Below are positions 1-7,409 of a stretch of DNA of 18,812 nt, one piece after another. Position 1 is the first letter of the stretch. Each line of letters begins with the position of its first letter. Location: assembly GCA_039030335.1 (NCBI GenBank), contig JBCCEJ010000097.1, forward strand, positions 1 through 18,812, given 5' to 3'. The position numbers were made by a program, and so were the translations under genes. Below the pieces are notes generated by a model that saw nothing but the letters and a program-made list of their open reading frames with translations, did no database searches and was not told the origin of the DNA. The stretch comes from JBCCEJ01 sp039030335 (lineage in GTDB: Bacteria; Pseudomonadota; Gammaproteobacteria; HK1).

Positions 1-297
1 GGCACTTCCCGTTACGGACGATACTGCGAAGGCGAAAAGGAGATCGAAATCGGCTGGACGTTTCTTGCGAGAAGGTGCTGGGGCGGCAGCTACAACGGTG
101 AGTTGAAGCGATTGATGTTGAATCACGCATTCGGTGTGGTCGACAAAGTCCTCTTCCGCATTGGCGCGAACAACGTGAGGTCTCAAAAGGCAATAGAGAA
201 GATCGGAGGTGTCAGGGATGTCGCTCCCGATGCCAAAGGGAACGTCTTGTACAGAATAGCCCGGGAGCGCTACCGCAAGTGCGAGCCGGACAGATAG
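1..297 (+). CDS. GNAT family N-acetyltransferase, C-terminal part (5' end cut by window)
   Basis: The reading frame is open from base 1 to the TAG at 295-297, giving 98 residues. It matches the C-terminal half of RimJ/RimL-type GNAT acetyltransferases, which move an acetyl group from acetyl-CoA to an amine. Visible marks are the strand 'EIEIGWTFL', the acetyl-CoA loop region 'RCWGGSYNGE', the helix 'LKRLMLNHAFGVV', and the terminal 'RIGANNVRSQKAIEKIGG', which is the typical N-x-x-S-x-x-A-x-E-K-x-G signature of this subfamily. The start and N-terminal substrate-binding half lie outside the window. The acceptor substrate cannot be told from this part. A short inverted repeat (GGTCG/CGACC, 304-317) follows the stop codon but has no T-run. 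Confidence 0.85.
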   Translation, partial: GTSRYGRYCEGEKEIEIGWTFLARRCWGGSYNGELKRLMLNHAFGVVDKVLFRIGANNVRSQKAIEKIGGVRDVAPDAKGNVLYRIARERYRKCEPDR

Positions 298-755
298 CCT
301 TGCGGTCGTTACCGACCCGCGGGAAGCTCATAAGATTCGAGACGAAAGTATGAGACCCGGTAAGCATGGGGCAGGTAATACTCAATGCAACTGCTCGTGT
401 CGCCTCCCGTGGCGTGGATTGCGGCCACCGCACTGAGACTCGATGAAGAGTTGCCGAACTCTGGAATAAAAACGTCCCCGTTTGACCGCAATAAGCAGGC
501 CTTCAATTGTCCTCTTGTTGTTGAAACGACGGTTGGGCCAGGGTGACCCAGACTGGCGATGAGTATCTGGGGAATCGACCAACGTCTCCAGATAGGGAAG
601 AGCGAGACGGTTACGCAAGAGGCTCGGCGCGCAGAGGGCGCAATTGGCCGGGAGACGTTGCGAACCGCGCGCCAGTAGCGTACACAAGCAATGGTATGCC
701 GGTTGGCTCGACTGTCCGGTATCTAGCGCAAAGCTTCGAGAAGGAACTGTGAGTA
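298..755. other. Intergenic region without a supportable gene
   Basis: These 458 bases separate the GNAT gene from the next gene. Short open frames exist on both strands (for example 382-771 on - and 543-752 on +), but their translations show no recognisable family or hydrophobic pattern. Two small inverted repeats are visible: 304-317 just after the GNAT stop, and AAACG/CGTTT at 470-483. Neither has a proper terminator T-tract. Confidence 0.5.
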
Positions 756-1520
756 ATGCGGCAACAACCACCTTTCAGGGCCCCAAACACCCGAAATTCG
801 AGAAAGCGGAGCTACCCAATAGCGACCGCTTTTGCGCTTCTCATGTCGGTGCCGATGGGCGCGTCGGCCAGAGACGTAACTACTGATGTTCTCGATTCGG
901 CATTGTGGAGCACGATGAACTGGCCTGGATTTTCGACATCAGACTTTGCGAAAAGAATTCCTGGTGACGCCGGGTATTTGACCGAAAGGGGACCTGAGGA
1001 CGTGGTCGTATTCGGGCTGCCGGGGCTCGCGATAGTCGTGAAGGACCCGTCAACCGGCAACATCGACGGAAAGTACCGGATCATTGTGACCAAGAAGAAG
1101 GATCCAGAGCCTCTGTGTGAGCAGGTTCGAGCGGACTTGATCGGTGTCTATGGCGAACCGCATAAGCACGTTCACAATGCCAAGACCGATCCCTTGATGG
1201 TAATGACTTCCCGGACAGCTGGCATCGTGATCGGTGCGTCTACAGAGATCGACGAGGTCGTGGAGTGGATAGTGGGCAAGAGTCGCATCAGGCAGTATTG
1301 TCGTGGACTGCAGACCTCAAGCGTAAGCAAATCGACGCCGCCCTCCTACATAAATCAACGTATGACGCTGGCGTTCGGTGACCGCATGCAGGGACGAGCG
1401 CTTGCGGGTAGTTCAGTGAAAGAAGGCGGCGAAGGTGACGCGAAAACGCAGCATCGAGGGGCTGACAAGGCGTCTACGTTCCTCGAAGAACACGATGACG
1501 CACCGGGTGGTGACAATTAG
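756..1520 (+). CDS. Exported hypothetical protein
   Basis: This codes for 254 residues. ATG 756 is the first start after an in-frame TGA at 750-752 and has an AAGGAA ribosome site at 741-746. The N-terminus has basic residues (RNSRKRS, about 13-19), then a hydrophobic stretch (about 21-35), then an ASA signal-peptidase I site at 36-38, so export to the periplasm is likely. The body (about 39-185) is mixed alpha/beta. The last 60 residues are polar and probably disordered. Two cysteines in the body (in 'LCEQ' and 'QYCRG') could form a disulfide. I do not recognise a family. It stands alone on its strand and is followed by a strong inverted repeat. Other starts would shorten the basic N-region without removing the signal peptide. 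Confidence 0.6.
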   Translation: MRQQPPFRAPNTRNSRKRSYPIATAFALLMSVPMGASARDVTTDVLDSALWSTMNWPGFSTSDFAKRIPGDAGYLTERGPEDVVVFGLPGLAIVVKDPSTGNIDGKYRIIVTKKKDPEPLCEQVRADLIGVYGEPHKHVHNAKTDPLMVMTSRTAGIVIGASTEIDEVVEWIVGKSRIRQYCRGLQTSSVSKSTPPSYINQRMTLAFGDRMQGRALAGSSVKEGGEGDAKTQHRGADKASTFLEEHDDAPGGDN

Positions 1521-1587
1521 GCGAGAGATGCACCGGCTGGGACACCGACTCTGAGCGGTGCGCGTCAAACCTGTTGAGGCTGTACTG

Positions 1588-1622
1588 GCGACTGGCAGCA
1601 CTTGCTGTCGATTGCCAGTCGC
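1588..1622 (+). terminator. Strong hairpin, possible transcription terminator
   Basis: A perfect 10-bp inverted repeat, GCGACTGGCA at 1588-1597 and TGCCAGTCGC at 1613-1622, encloses a 15-nt loop. A second shell, AAACC at 1567-1571 and GGTTT at 1625-1629, can pair outside it. The tract after the stem (TCGGTTTGGTTTCGTT) is T-rich but interrupted by G, so it is not a textbook intrinsic terminator. Its position 67 bases after a stop and 142 bases before the next gene fits an end-of-transcript structure. A regulatory or recombination role is also possible. Confidence 0.45.
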
Positions 1623-1763
1623 TCGGTTTGGTTTCGTTCCGATCAGCGCGCTGGAAAAGCCAGGGTACTGGTGGTCGCCTGAGTATACGGCTTAGTTTTC
1701 GTCTGCAGGACAATATAAACCGGTGTCTCGGTTGCTGGCGACGAATAGACTGTCGAGAGTTGC

Positions 1764-2387
1764 GTGAAAATTGTCATCATCAGCGATACCCATGAGCGTC
1801 ATGAAAACCTCGGCGCGATCGACGGCGATGTACTCATCCATTGCGGCGATCTGTTTAACCTCCGAAGTGATGACTCGACACAGTTAAAGAGAGTGGACGA
1901 CTGGTTCGGGCGGCAGGAGTTCGACGTCATTCTCTTAACCGGCGGTAATCACGATCTGCTACTGGAACGTAAGTTGCTAAAACGATCACAGCCCTTCGAG
2001 AACGCAGTCTTTCTAAAAGACATGGTGCATTGGCACAATGGAGTGTGCTTCTACGGTGCGCCATGGGTTCCGCTGCTGACGCGCCATGCGTTTTATGCTG
2101 ACGACAGTGAACTGAGGAACCGATGGGCTCGAATTCCGCAGGAGACGAACGTGCTGATTACGCACATTCCTCCATACTCAGTGATGGACCGGTCGAGCCG
2201 CGGAATGGAACTGGGTTGCAGGCACCTTGCGGAGGCTGTTCAGCGTGTGAAGCCTGTCGTCCATTGTTTCGGGCACGTGCACCACAGCGCCGGTGTCGTC
2301 CAGGGGTCAGACACGCTGTTCGTCAATGCGTCATCAGTCAACAGTCAGCTCGAAGTTGTACACGCACCGGTGGTGCTGGAGCTTTGA
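1764..2387 (+). CDS. Metallophosphoesterase, MPPED/C25E10.12-like
   Basis: This codes for 207 residues from a GTG start, with a weak GAGAG site at 1755-1759. It carries the full calcineurin-like phosphoesterase set: SDTH (D8, H10), CGDL (D29), GGNHD (N62, H63), ITHIPP (H134) and FGHVHH (H171, H173). Together these bind two metal ions that activate water to hydrolyse phosphoesters. The 'ELGCRHLAEAV' segment before the GHVH motif resembles the G-C-x-x-L element of the MPPED1/MPPED2 group, whose members are phosphodiesterases of broad or unclear substrate. It has no signal peptide and is probably cytoplasmic. It precedes the phosphatase gene at 2518 but is 130 bases away, so co-transcription is uncertain. 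Confidence 0.88.
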   Translation: MKIVIISDTHERHENLGAIDGDVLIHCGDLFNLRSDDSTQLKRVDDWFGRQEFDVILLTGGNHDLLLERKLLKRSQPFENAVFLKDMVHWHNGVCFYGAPWVPLLTRHAFYADDSELRNRWARIPQETNVLITHIPPYSVMDRSSRGMELGCRHLAEAVQRVKPVVHCFGHVHHSAGVVQGSDTLFVNASSVNSQLEVVHAPVVLEL

Positions 2388-2403
2388 GACGGCGCGTGGC
2401 GCG

Positions 2404-2431
2404 GTTGCCGTTGCAGCAACTCGCTGGCAAC
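2404..2431. repeat. Nested inverted repeat between two phosphatase-type genes
   Basis: GTTGCC (2404-2409) pairs with GGCAAC (2426-2431). Inside it, GTTGC (2410-2414) and GCAAC (2416-2420) form a second short palindrome. It starts 16 bases after the metallophosphoesterase stop. No T-run follows. It could be a transcript-end hairpin or a protein site, and I give it little weight. Confidence 0.3.
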
Positions 2432-2517
2432 TCGGCTCCTGAACAAGGCAGTCCGCGCCCCTTGTGTCCTTACCGTACGAGCGTCGACTCACGTGGTCAT
2501 CCGTTTGGAATAAGGTC

Positions 2518-3006
2518 GTGACCGAGGTCCTGTTCGTCTGTACCGGCAACGTCTTCAGGAGCCTCGCGGCCGAACTGGCCGTAGCGAGAGTTCTGTCGTC
2601 AGATCCGACGTTTTCGGTCAGTTCGGCAGGGACTGCCGATCGGCCAGAACTCGAGGTACGCGGCGACGTCCTGGCGCACCTTGGGTCCCATGCGCTGGAC
2701 GCCTCCCGGCATCGGCGTCGTCAGCTGACAGAGGGTCTGCTCGAGCGCTCCGACGTGATCATCGCGATGAGTACACCCCACCAGGTGGAAATTGCTGAAC
2801 GGTTCATGCGGGAGGTGCCGTTGTACACGGCGTGCGCGGGAGTCGGGGAGGTGGCGCTGCCGGATGTGGACGAGTTGTTCAAGCCGGAAGAGTTTCTGAC
2901 TGAGCCGGCGCTGGCGTATGTTCGGGACACGATCGACCGGATTATTGAAATGGCCCCGGCAGTGGCTGCCGGAATCATGGGCCGGCAGAGTGCGACGCGT
3001 TCGTAG
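2518..3006 (+). CDS. Low-molecular-weight protein tyrosine phosphatase family protein
   Basis: This codes for 162 residues from GTG 2518, with GGA at 2507-2509 as a plausible ribosome site. The frame is open to GTG 2464, but the extra 18 residues precede the normal start of the fold, which begins 'TEVLFVCTGN'. The P-loop reads C-T-G-N-V-F-R-S (C8, R14), the C-x5-R catalytic signature that forms a phosphocysteine intermediate. 'VSSAGT' follows at the usual position, and 'LPDVDELF' holds a probable general-acid Asp, though the usual D-P is D-V here. The second Cys common in this P-loop (CxGNxCRS) is Phe. Substrates may be phosphotyrosine proteins or a small phosphate ester. Arsenate reductase is less likely. 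Confidence 0.8.
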   Translation: MTEVLFVCTGNVFRSLAAELAVARVLSSDPTFSVSSAGTADRPELEVRGDVLAHLGSHALDASRHRRRQLTEGLLERSDVIIAMSTPHQVEIAERFMREVPLYTACAGVGEVALPDVDELFKPEEFLTEPALAYVRDTIDRIIEMAPAVAAGIMGRQSATRS

Positions 3007-3149
3007 ACGACTCATCAGTCGGCCCATGGTGTGCTCAAGTGGCGGTAACCAGAGTCACATTTTGACGACGATGTCCTCTCGAAGCTCAACAAGACCGACC
3101 TACCTGGGGTATGGTCGCTGCAAAATTACGTTCGAACCGTGAGACGACC

Positions 3150-3599
3150 GTGAGTGCAGTGGCTCCCCTTGTCGTAGGGGTTTTGATGATTCTGGCAGGG
3201 CCTTACCTGCTTCACCGTGCAGCGCGCGCGAAACGCATGGCAAAGAAGGCCGAGCGTTGGCCTACAGTCGAGGGCTCTATCGTGTCGTCCGAGGTCATCG
3301 AGTTCGGACCCGCGCCAAAATCGCATTCGTGCAGGGTCACATACGAATACGACCCCGGCATTGGTACCATCACGGGCGACCGGGTGTCGTTTTTCGATAT
3401 CTCGACTGCGGAAGAAGCGAACGAGTTTGCCGCCCGGTTCACGCAAGGGTCGACTCACCCGGTTTACTACCATCCGTCGGATCCGCACCGGTCTGTGCTC
3501 GTGCCTGGCATTTACGGAAAGAACGAGACACATGGTTCGGCTATGGCGGTCATCTTGATGTTGGGCGGTATCGCCGTCCTTGGCGGGGCCGTGTTTTGA
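3150..3599 (+). CDS. DUF3592 membrane protein
   Basis: This codes for 149 residues if GTG 3150 is used, placing a transmembrane helix right at the N-terminus (residues 3-22). ATG 3111 is an in-frame alternative that adds 13 polar residues. The soluble middle carries DUF3592 marks: 'ERWPTVEGSIVSSEV', 'CRVTYEYDPG', 'FTQGSTHPVYYHPSDPHRSV' and 'LVPGI'. A second hydrophobic helix closes the protein (about 131-149). The expected topology is two inner-membrane helices around a small beta-rich domain. The function of DUF3592 is not known. A small anchored protein follows 90 bases later and could be co-expressed. Confidence 0.8.
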   Translation: MSAVAPLVVGVLMILAGPYLLHRAARAKRMAKKAERWPTVEGSIVSSEVIEFGPAPKSHSCRVTYEYDPGIGTITGDRVSFFDISTAEEANEFAARFTQGSTHPVYYHPSDPHRSVLVPGIYGKNETHGSAMAVILMLGGIAVLGGAVF

Positions 3600-3689
3600 A
3601 GGCGCGTTACGTGCGTCGGGTCCACCCGGTTTGGGGCCGCATGCAGCGCAGCCATCTGTCTCGCCCAATGGGAGCTGGAGCACATGGGT

Positions 3690-4073
3690 ATGTGGGTCGG
3701 GCGGGTTTCGGGAGCCGCGATAGTGGGTTTCGTGGCCTATGGCGGCTATATCTACGTCGACCGTGGTTATCTCACACGCCCGGAGCTGCCTCCGGGCGCA
3801 ACGTCGTTTGCGTTTCGCAGCGGATTGAGGGCAATCGCGGTCGACTTCCGGGTGGACCGGGAGGCCCGCCAGTACCTCGGGATCCCGTCTGAGGTGCCGC
3901 AATGGGCGAAGGACGAGTGGTCATGGTGTCGTCCTCCGAGCGAAGCCGAGGCGGCGGCGACACCTCCACGCTCCGACCTGGGTGACCAGAGTCAGTTGGA
4001 GGCCATCTGCAAAGTTGAGCGGGACGGCGAGGTTGTGACGCGCGGTACCATCTACTCTTTGCCGAAACCCTAG
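3690..4073 (+). CDS. Small membrane-anchored hypothetical protein
   Basis: This codes for 127 residues. Two ATGs are close together (3684 and 3690). The GGAG at 3677-3680 is only 3 bases from the first and 9 from the second, so 3690 is preferred. An N-terminal helix (about 6-23, 'VSGAAIVGFVAYGGYIYV') is likely a membrane anchor. The rest is a polar domain with two cysteines ('SWCRPPSE' and 'EAICKVER') and a Pro/Ala-rich middle. I recognise no family. It sits between the DUF3592 gene and the thioesterase gene (32 bases downstream), so the three may share a transcript. Confidence 0.65.
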   Translation: MWVGRVSGAAIVGFVAYGGYIYVDRGYLTRPELPPGATSFAFRSGLRAIAVDFRVDREARQYLGIPSEVPQWAKDEWSWCRPPSEAEAAATPPRSDLGDQSQLEAICKVERDGEVVTRGTIYSLPKP

Positions 4074-4105
4074 CTCGGATATGCGGGCGCCAGGCGGGAG
4101 AGAAC

Positions 4106-4540
4106 GTGCCAGATTTCGAGCAGCGCATCGCAGAGAGTTTCGCGCGCATGGGCCTGATGCATACCCTCGGCGCGGAATTGACCTACGTGATGCCCGGCGA
4201 GGTGCATATTGCCGTCTGGCCGAAGCCCGAGATCACGCAGCATCATGGATTTGTGCACGCGGGTGCGCTGACAGCCGTCGCTGATACAGGTTGTGGATAT
4301 GCGGCGATGACGCTCGGGCCCGAAGGTCATGAAGTGCTGACCGTTGAGTTCAAAGTGAATTTTCTGCGCCCAGCTACCGCTGAGCGGTTCGTCGCAAAGG
4401 CAACGGTTGTAAAACCCGGCCGCTCGCTCAGCGTGTGCCAATGCGACGTAGTTGCCCACGATGGCGAGAAGCAGCTAAGTGTCGCGCTGATGCAATGTAC
4501 AATTATGACCGTTCCGCCCGAGTTGATACCGGGCGGCTAG
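4106..4540 (+). CDS. PaaI-like hotdog-fold thioesterase
   Basis: This codes for 144 residues from GTG 4106, with a GGGAGAGA ribosome site at about 4095-4102. The hotdog signature is clear: 'HHGFVHAGALTAVAD' (46-60) contains the H-G-x-x-H-A-G oxyanion/helix motif and an Asp (D60) at the position used for catalysis in PaaI-type enzymes, followed by 'EFKVNFLRPA' (81-90). Family members hydrolyse acyl-CoA or aromatic acyl-CoA thioesters as cytoplasmic dimers or tetramers. Nothing nearby names the acyl group. Its length is normal for the family. Confidence 0.85.
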   Translation: MPDFEQRIAESFARMGLMHTLGAELTYVMPGEVHIAVWPKPEITQHHGFVHAGALTAVADTGCGYAAMTLGPEGHEVLTVEFKVNFLRPATAERFVAKATVVKPGRSLSVCQCDVVAHDGEKQLSVALMQCTIMTVPPELIPGG

Positions 4541-4682
4541 TCGGCGCCAACTGCGCAGCGCGGCGCGCTCAACAAGACGCTGTTTTCACCCGATGCGTGA
4601 GGTGTTGCCCCAACGCGCGCGACGGCCTCAACGGCTGCCGGTCCAACGGGTAAGCACGACCGAGGCACGTAAAGGCATGTCG

Positions 4683-5126
4683 ATGGGCAACATCATCAAC
4701 TTCTACGCGGTCAAGGATGACTACGGCTGTTTCTCGAATTTCGCGCCGTATCCGATCAATATGAAGGGGAAGCTCTGGCCTACGTCCGAACACTACTTTC
4801 AGGCGCAGAAATTTGCCGGCACTCGCCACGAGACCGAGATCCGTAAAGAGAAGTCGCCGATGAAAGCCGCGCGAATGGGCCGCGAGCGCAAACGGCCGCT
4901 CCGCCGGGACTGGGAAACGGTCAAGGACGATGTCATGCGCCAAGCCGTCCTCGCGAAGTTCAGCCAGCACATGGAACTGCGACGCATTTTGTTGGCGACG
5001 GACAATGCCACTCTGGTCGAGCACACGGCGAACGACCACTACTGGGGTGATGGCGGCGATGGTGCTGGCAAGAACATGCTGGGCGTCATCTTGATGGAAG
5101 TGCGCGAACGGCTTCGTGATGAGTGA
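4683..5126 (+). CDS. ybiA: YbiA-like NADAR-domain N-glycosidase
   Basis: This codes for 147 residues. AAAGG at 4671-4675 is correctly spaced for ATG 4683 and too close to ATG 4677. The protein closely matches E. coli YbiA: 'IINFYAVKDDYGCFSNFA' at the start, 'WPTSEHYFQAQKF' (E36 and neighbours), 'SPMKAARMGRERKRPLR', 'AKFSQHMELR', and 'YWGDGGDGAGKNMLG' near the end. YbiA cleaves the N-glycosidic bond of early riboflavin-pathway intermediates. Other NADAR proteins are reported to remove ADP-ribose from guanine. It lacks the short N-terminal extension of the E. coli protein. Its end overlaps the next gene by 8 bases, suggesting translational coupling. Confidence 0.93.
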   Translation: MGNIINFYAVKDDYGCFSNFAPYPINMKGKLWPTSEHYFQAQKFAGTRHETEIRKEKSPMKAARMGRERKRPLRRDWETVKDDVMRQAVLAKFSQHMELRRILLATDNATLVEHTANDHYWGDGGDGAGKNMLGVILMEVRERLRDE

Positions 5127-5499
5127 AGGGGTGGTGCTAACGCTCCGTGCGGTTATTGCGGGCGATGAGAAGTCGTGGGTGCTGTTTCAGCACGGTACGT
5201 GTGTCATCGTGATGGAACCCGATCCGGATCTTGAATCGCAAGCAGTCGAGCTGCTGAAAGTCTGGGGACCGGCGCAACCAGGGGCGTCGGCTGGTGACTT
5301 CTCCACTATCGATTTGGGAGACGACGCCGGTTGGGTTGTGACCAGTCACCACAAGGACATTTTCACCTATGTGGCGCCCGACGAGGCCGGTGCAGATCCA
5401 ACCGAGCTATCCGTCGGGATGTACGGGCGCTTCAAGCGCGGCGAAGATGCCGCGTCGCTGACGGTCGTGCACGTCGAAGACAAGCGGCTCGCTTTGTAG
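5119..5499 (+). CDS. Hypothetical protein overlapping ybiA
   Basis: This codes for 126 residues from ATG 5119. A GTG at 5116 is in frame directly before it. The start lies inside the last codons of ybiA, so translation is probably coupled. The product is acidic with no signal peptide or membrane helix. Its pattern is short beta strands ('VVLTLRAVIAG', 'SWVLFQHGTCVIVME', 'GWVVTSHHKDIFTYV', 'SLTVVHVEDKRLAL'). I recognise no family. The C-terminal strand ends the protein exactly at the stop, as in small beta-barrel or cupin-like folds, but this is only a pattern impression. Confidence 0.7.
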   Translation: MSEGVVLTLRAVIAGDEKSWVLFQHGTCVIVMEPDPDLESQAVELLKVWGPAQPGASAGDFSTIDLGDDAGWVVTSHHKDIFTYVAPDEAGADPTELSVGMYGRFKRGEDAASLTVVHVEDKRLAL

Positions 5500-5537
5500 C
5501 CTCCCGGTCCGAATCCAGACGCTGACCGTTGGGGAGG
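5500..5537 (+). terminator. Interrupted inverted repeat after the ybiA pair
   Basis: CCTCCCGGTC at 5500-5509 can pair with GACCG (5524-5528) and GGAGG (5533-5537) across a 4-base bulge, with a 14-nt loop. It starts at the first base after the stop codon. There is no T-run, so it would have to act through Rho or simply stabilise the transcript end. Confidence 0.25.
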
Positions 5538-5693
5538 GTCATCTGTCGCGCCGCCCTGCATGCGCTTCCAGGCGAACCGGTACATCACGTTGAAGGCCCT
5601 GCACGGGCTCGAACCCTTTGGATATCCGGCAGTCCAATCGCGAGATGCGCACCCGGCCGGAGGCGCGCTCTATACCGAGACGCGAATTGAAAG

Positions 5694-7025
5694 ATGACCG
5701 CAGAAACCGGGCAGTTTGATACGCAGATCCGCGCGACATTCAGGCGGGCGGAAGAGCAGGGACTCAAAATCGCGCTGCGGGGCAAGATTGTCGCCGTAGC
5801 CCTGCTGGTCAGCTATCTGGCGGTCACTCGCGGGCCGGCGTCGGCGCCGGTGTTTCTGATGGCGGGCGCGTTGTTCATCGTGTTCGGCATGCTGCACTAC
5901 TGGATTATCGGCACATCGCGGGACCGGCCGTGGGTCAAGTACGTGTTCATCACCATCGACATCGCGTTGCTGTCCGTGTTCGTCGCGCTGGGTCCGGCTG
6001 ACCTGAATCACGAGTTGCCGAAGGCGATGACTTTCAGGTTCGGCGGCTTTCACTACTACTACGTCATCGTCGCCATCGCCGGCTTCAGCTTCTCGCCGGG
6101 ATTGATGTTGTGGGCTGGCGTCGCCGGAAGCATCGGTTGGGTAGGCGCTTTCTACTACGTGCTCGGCAACGCTGACCGGGCGCTGCAGTGGTCAGACGTG
6201 CCAGCCGGTGCAACGCCGGAGCAGTTTCTGGCCGTGGTGCTGGACCCGCATTTTCTGCCGTTCGGCACCCGGCTGCAGGAGTCGATGCTACTGATTATCA
6301 TCGCTGCTCTGTTGACGCTGGTCATGAGTCGGGCACGGCGCACTGTGTACGCGCACCTCGAGGCGGAAGCGGAGCGGCGCAACGTGAGCGACCTGTTCGG
6401 CCGGCACGTGCCGCGTTCGGTCGCCGAGCTGATGATCGAGGCGCGCGGAGAACTGGCACCTACGGAGCGGCAAGCGACGGTGCTGTTTGCTGACGTCGCC
6501 GGTTTTACGAACCTCACCGAGCGACTCGGGCCCACCGGCATTACCAACGTGCTCAACGCCTATTTCGACGACGCCGCCAACATCATCGGCGCGGAAGGCG
6601 GAATCATCACGCAGTTCCAGGGCGATGCCATTCTGGCGGTGTTCAATCTTCCGGCGAGCGACCCGGACCACGCCGGCGCAGCGCTCCGGGCAGGCACGCG
6701 CATGCTCGAGAAGGTCGCGTCGTCGCGTTACGATGGCGAGACCATCGGGATCCGGGTGGGCATCAACACGGGCAATGTCGTCGCCGGCAACGTGGGTGGC
6801 GGTGGACGCGAGAACTACACCGTGCACGGTGATGCGGTGAACGCGGCCGCGCGCTTGGAAGCCATGAACAAGGACCTCGGCACCACGCTGCTCGTGTCGA
6901 AATCGACTGCTGATCTTGTGCCGCATGCCGGCCTGGAACGCGTTGGGTCCGTGGACGTACGTGGACAGAGTGACCAGACCGTGGTGTTCACGCGTCCGGT
7001 AGTCTCTGAAACGAGCGACGACTGA
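5694..7025 (+). CDS. Membrane class III adenylate/guanylate cyclase
   Basis: This codes for 443 residues. The N-terminal half has six hydrophobic segments at roughly 32-45, 53-72, 83-99, 120-136, 137-157 and 199-213, forming an integral-membrane sensor. A short linker ('LEAEAERRNVSDLFGRHVP') leads to the catalytic domain (about 258-430). There, 'FADVAGFTNLTE' supplies metal Asp D267 and 'QFQGDAILAVF' supplies D311. 'VNAAAR' supplies the transition-state pair N383 and R387. The purine-selecting Lys position is Gln (Q307) and the partner position is Thr (T376). Bacterial adenylate cyclases often have Thr there, but Gln instead of Lys is uncommon. The likely product is cAMP, with cGMP or dual use possible. 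It stands alone, so its signal is unknown. Confidence 0.9.
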   Translation: MTAETGQFDTQIRATFRRAEEQGLKIALRGKIVAVALLVSYLAVTRGPASAPVFLMAGALFIVFGMLHYWIIGTSRDRPWVKYVFITIDIALLSVFVALGPADLNHELPKAMTFRFGGFHYYYVIVAIAGFSFSPGLMLWAGVAGSIGWVGAFYYVLGNADRALQWSDVPAGATPEQFLAVVLDPHFLPFGTRLQESMLLIIIAALLTLVMSRARRTVYAHLEAEAERRNVSDLFGRHVPRSVAELMIEARGELAPTERQATVLFADVAGFTNLTERLGPTGITNVLNAYFDDAANIIGAEGGIITQFQGDAILAVFNLPASDPDHAGAALRAGTRMLEKVASSRYDGETIGIRVGINTGNVVAGNVGGGGRENYTVHGDAVNAAARLEAMNKDLGTTLLVSKSTADLVPHAGLERVGSVDVRGQSDQTVVFTRPVVSETSDD

Positions 7026-7409
7026 TACGACTCTGGAGCCCGAGGACTTTGCCGGAAGCACGTATTGCGAATTATCGGGTCGCGCCGTGGTGCCGTGCGC
7101 GCGCCGATTGACGCGACGGTATTGTTCGAACACGCAGAGATGGTCGGCTTCAGTCGGATGACCTGACTCCACGGGCTGGCGTTCTGCGCATGGCTGATAA
7201 CGCCGCTGCAACTGTTCGTCGTGGTTGAACGCCAGGAGGATCGTCGGCCGGTTACAGAGCGCAGCGCTCGACTTTGAAATGACCGGGCATCGGGCGCGGG
7301 ACTCAGGCCTGGGTGTGGCGCAGGCTCTTTCGCCGCCCACGTGGTCGACTACGACGGCCACAACCTGTCAGCGGTGTACCGCGCGCACCACGTCGTGCGT
7401 CGTTACCAG
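7026..7409. other. Intergenic region between convergent genes
   Basis: These 384 bases separate the cyclase (+) from the hydrolase lipoprotein (-). The long minus-strand open frame that crosses it (7361-6288) is a shadow of the cyclase gene. A short inverted repeat, CGCAC/GTGCG at 7384-7399, lies just past the hydrolase stop but has no T-run. I see no other structure. Confidence 0.5.

Noticed and set aside
382..771. Minus-strand 129-residue frame as a degenerate gene in the first intergenic region
   Set aside because: The translation shows no family motif, signal peptide or ribosome site, and it overlaps the start of the exported protein gene.
1..5499. Integron gene-cassette array, because many small unrelated genes lie on one strand
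   Set aside because: Isolated RYYYAAC-like strings occur (for example about 3083 and 4649), but no matching GTTRRRY partner or attC-sized palindrome follows the genes, one gap is only 32 bases, and no integrase is seen.
6288..7361. 357-residue minus-strand open frame
   Set aside because: It is antisense to the cyclase, rich in Arg and His, and has no recognisable motif.
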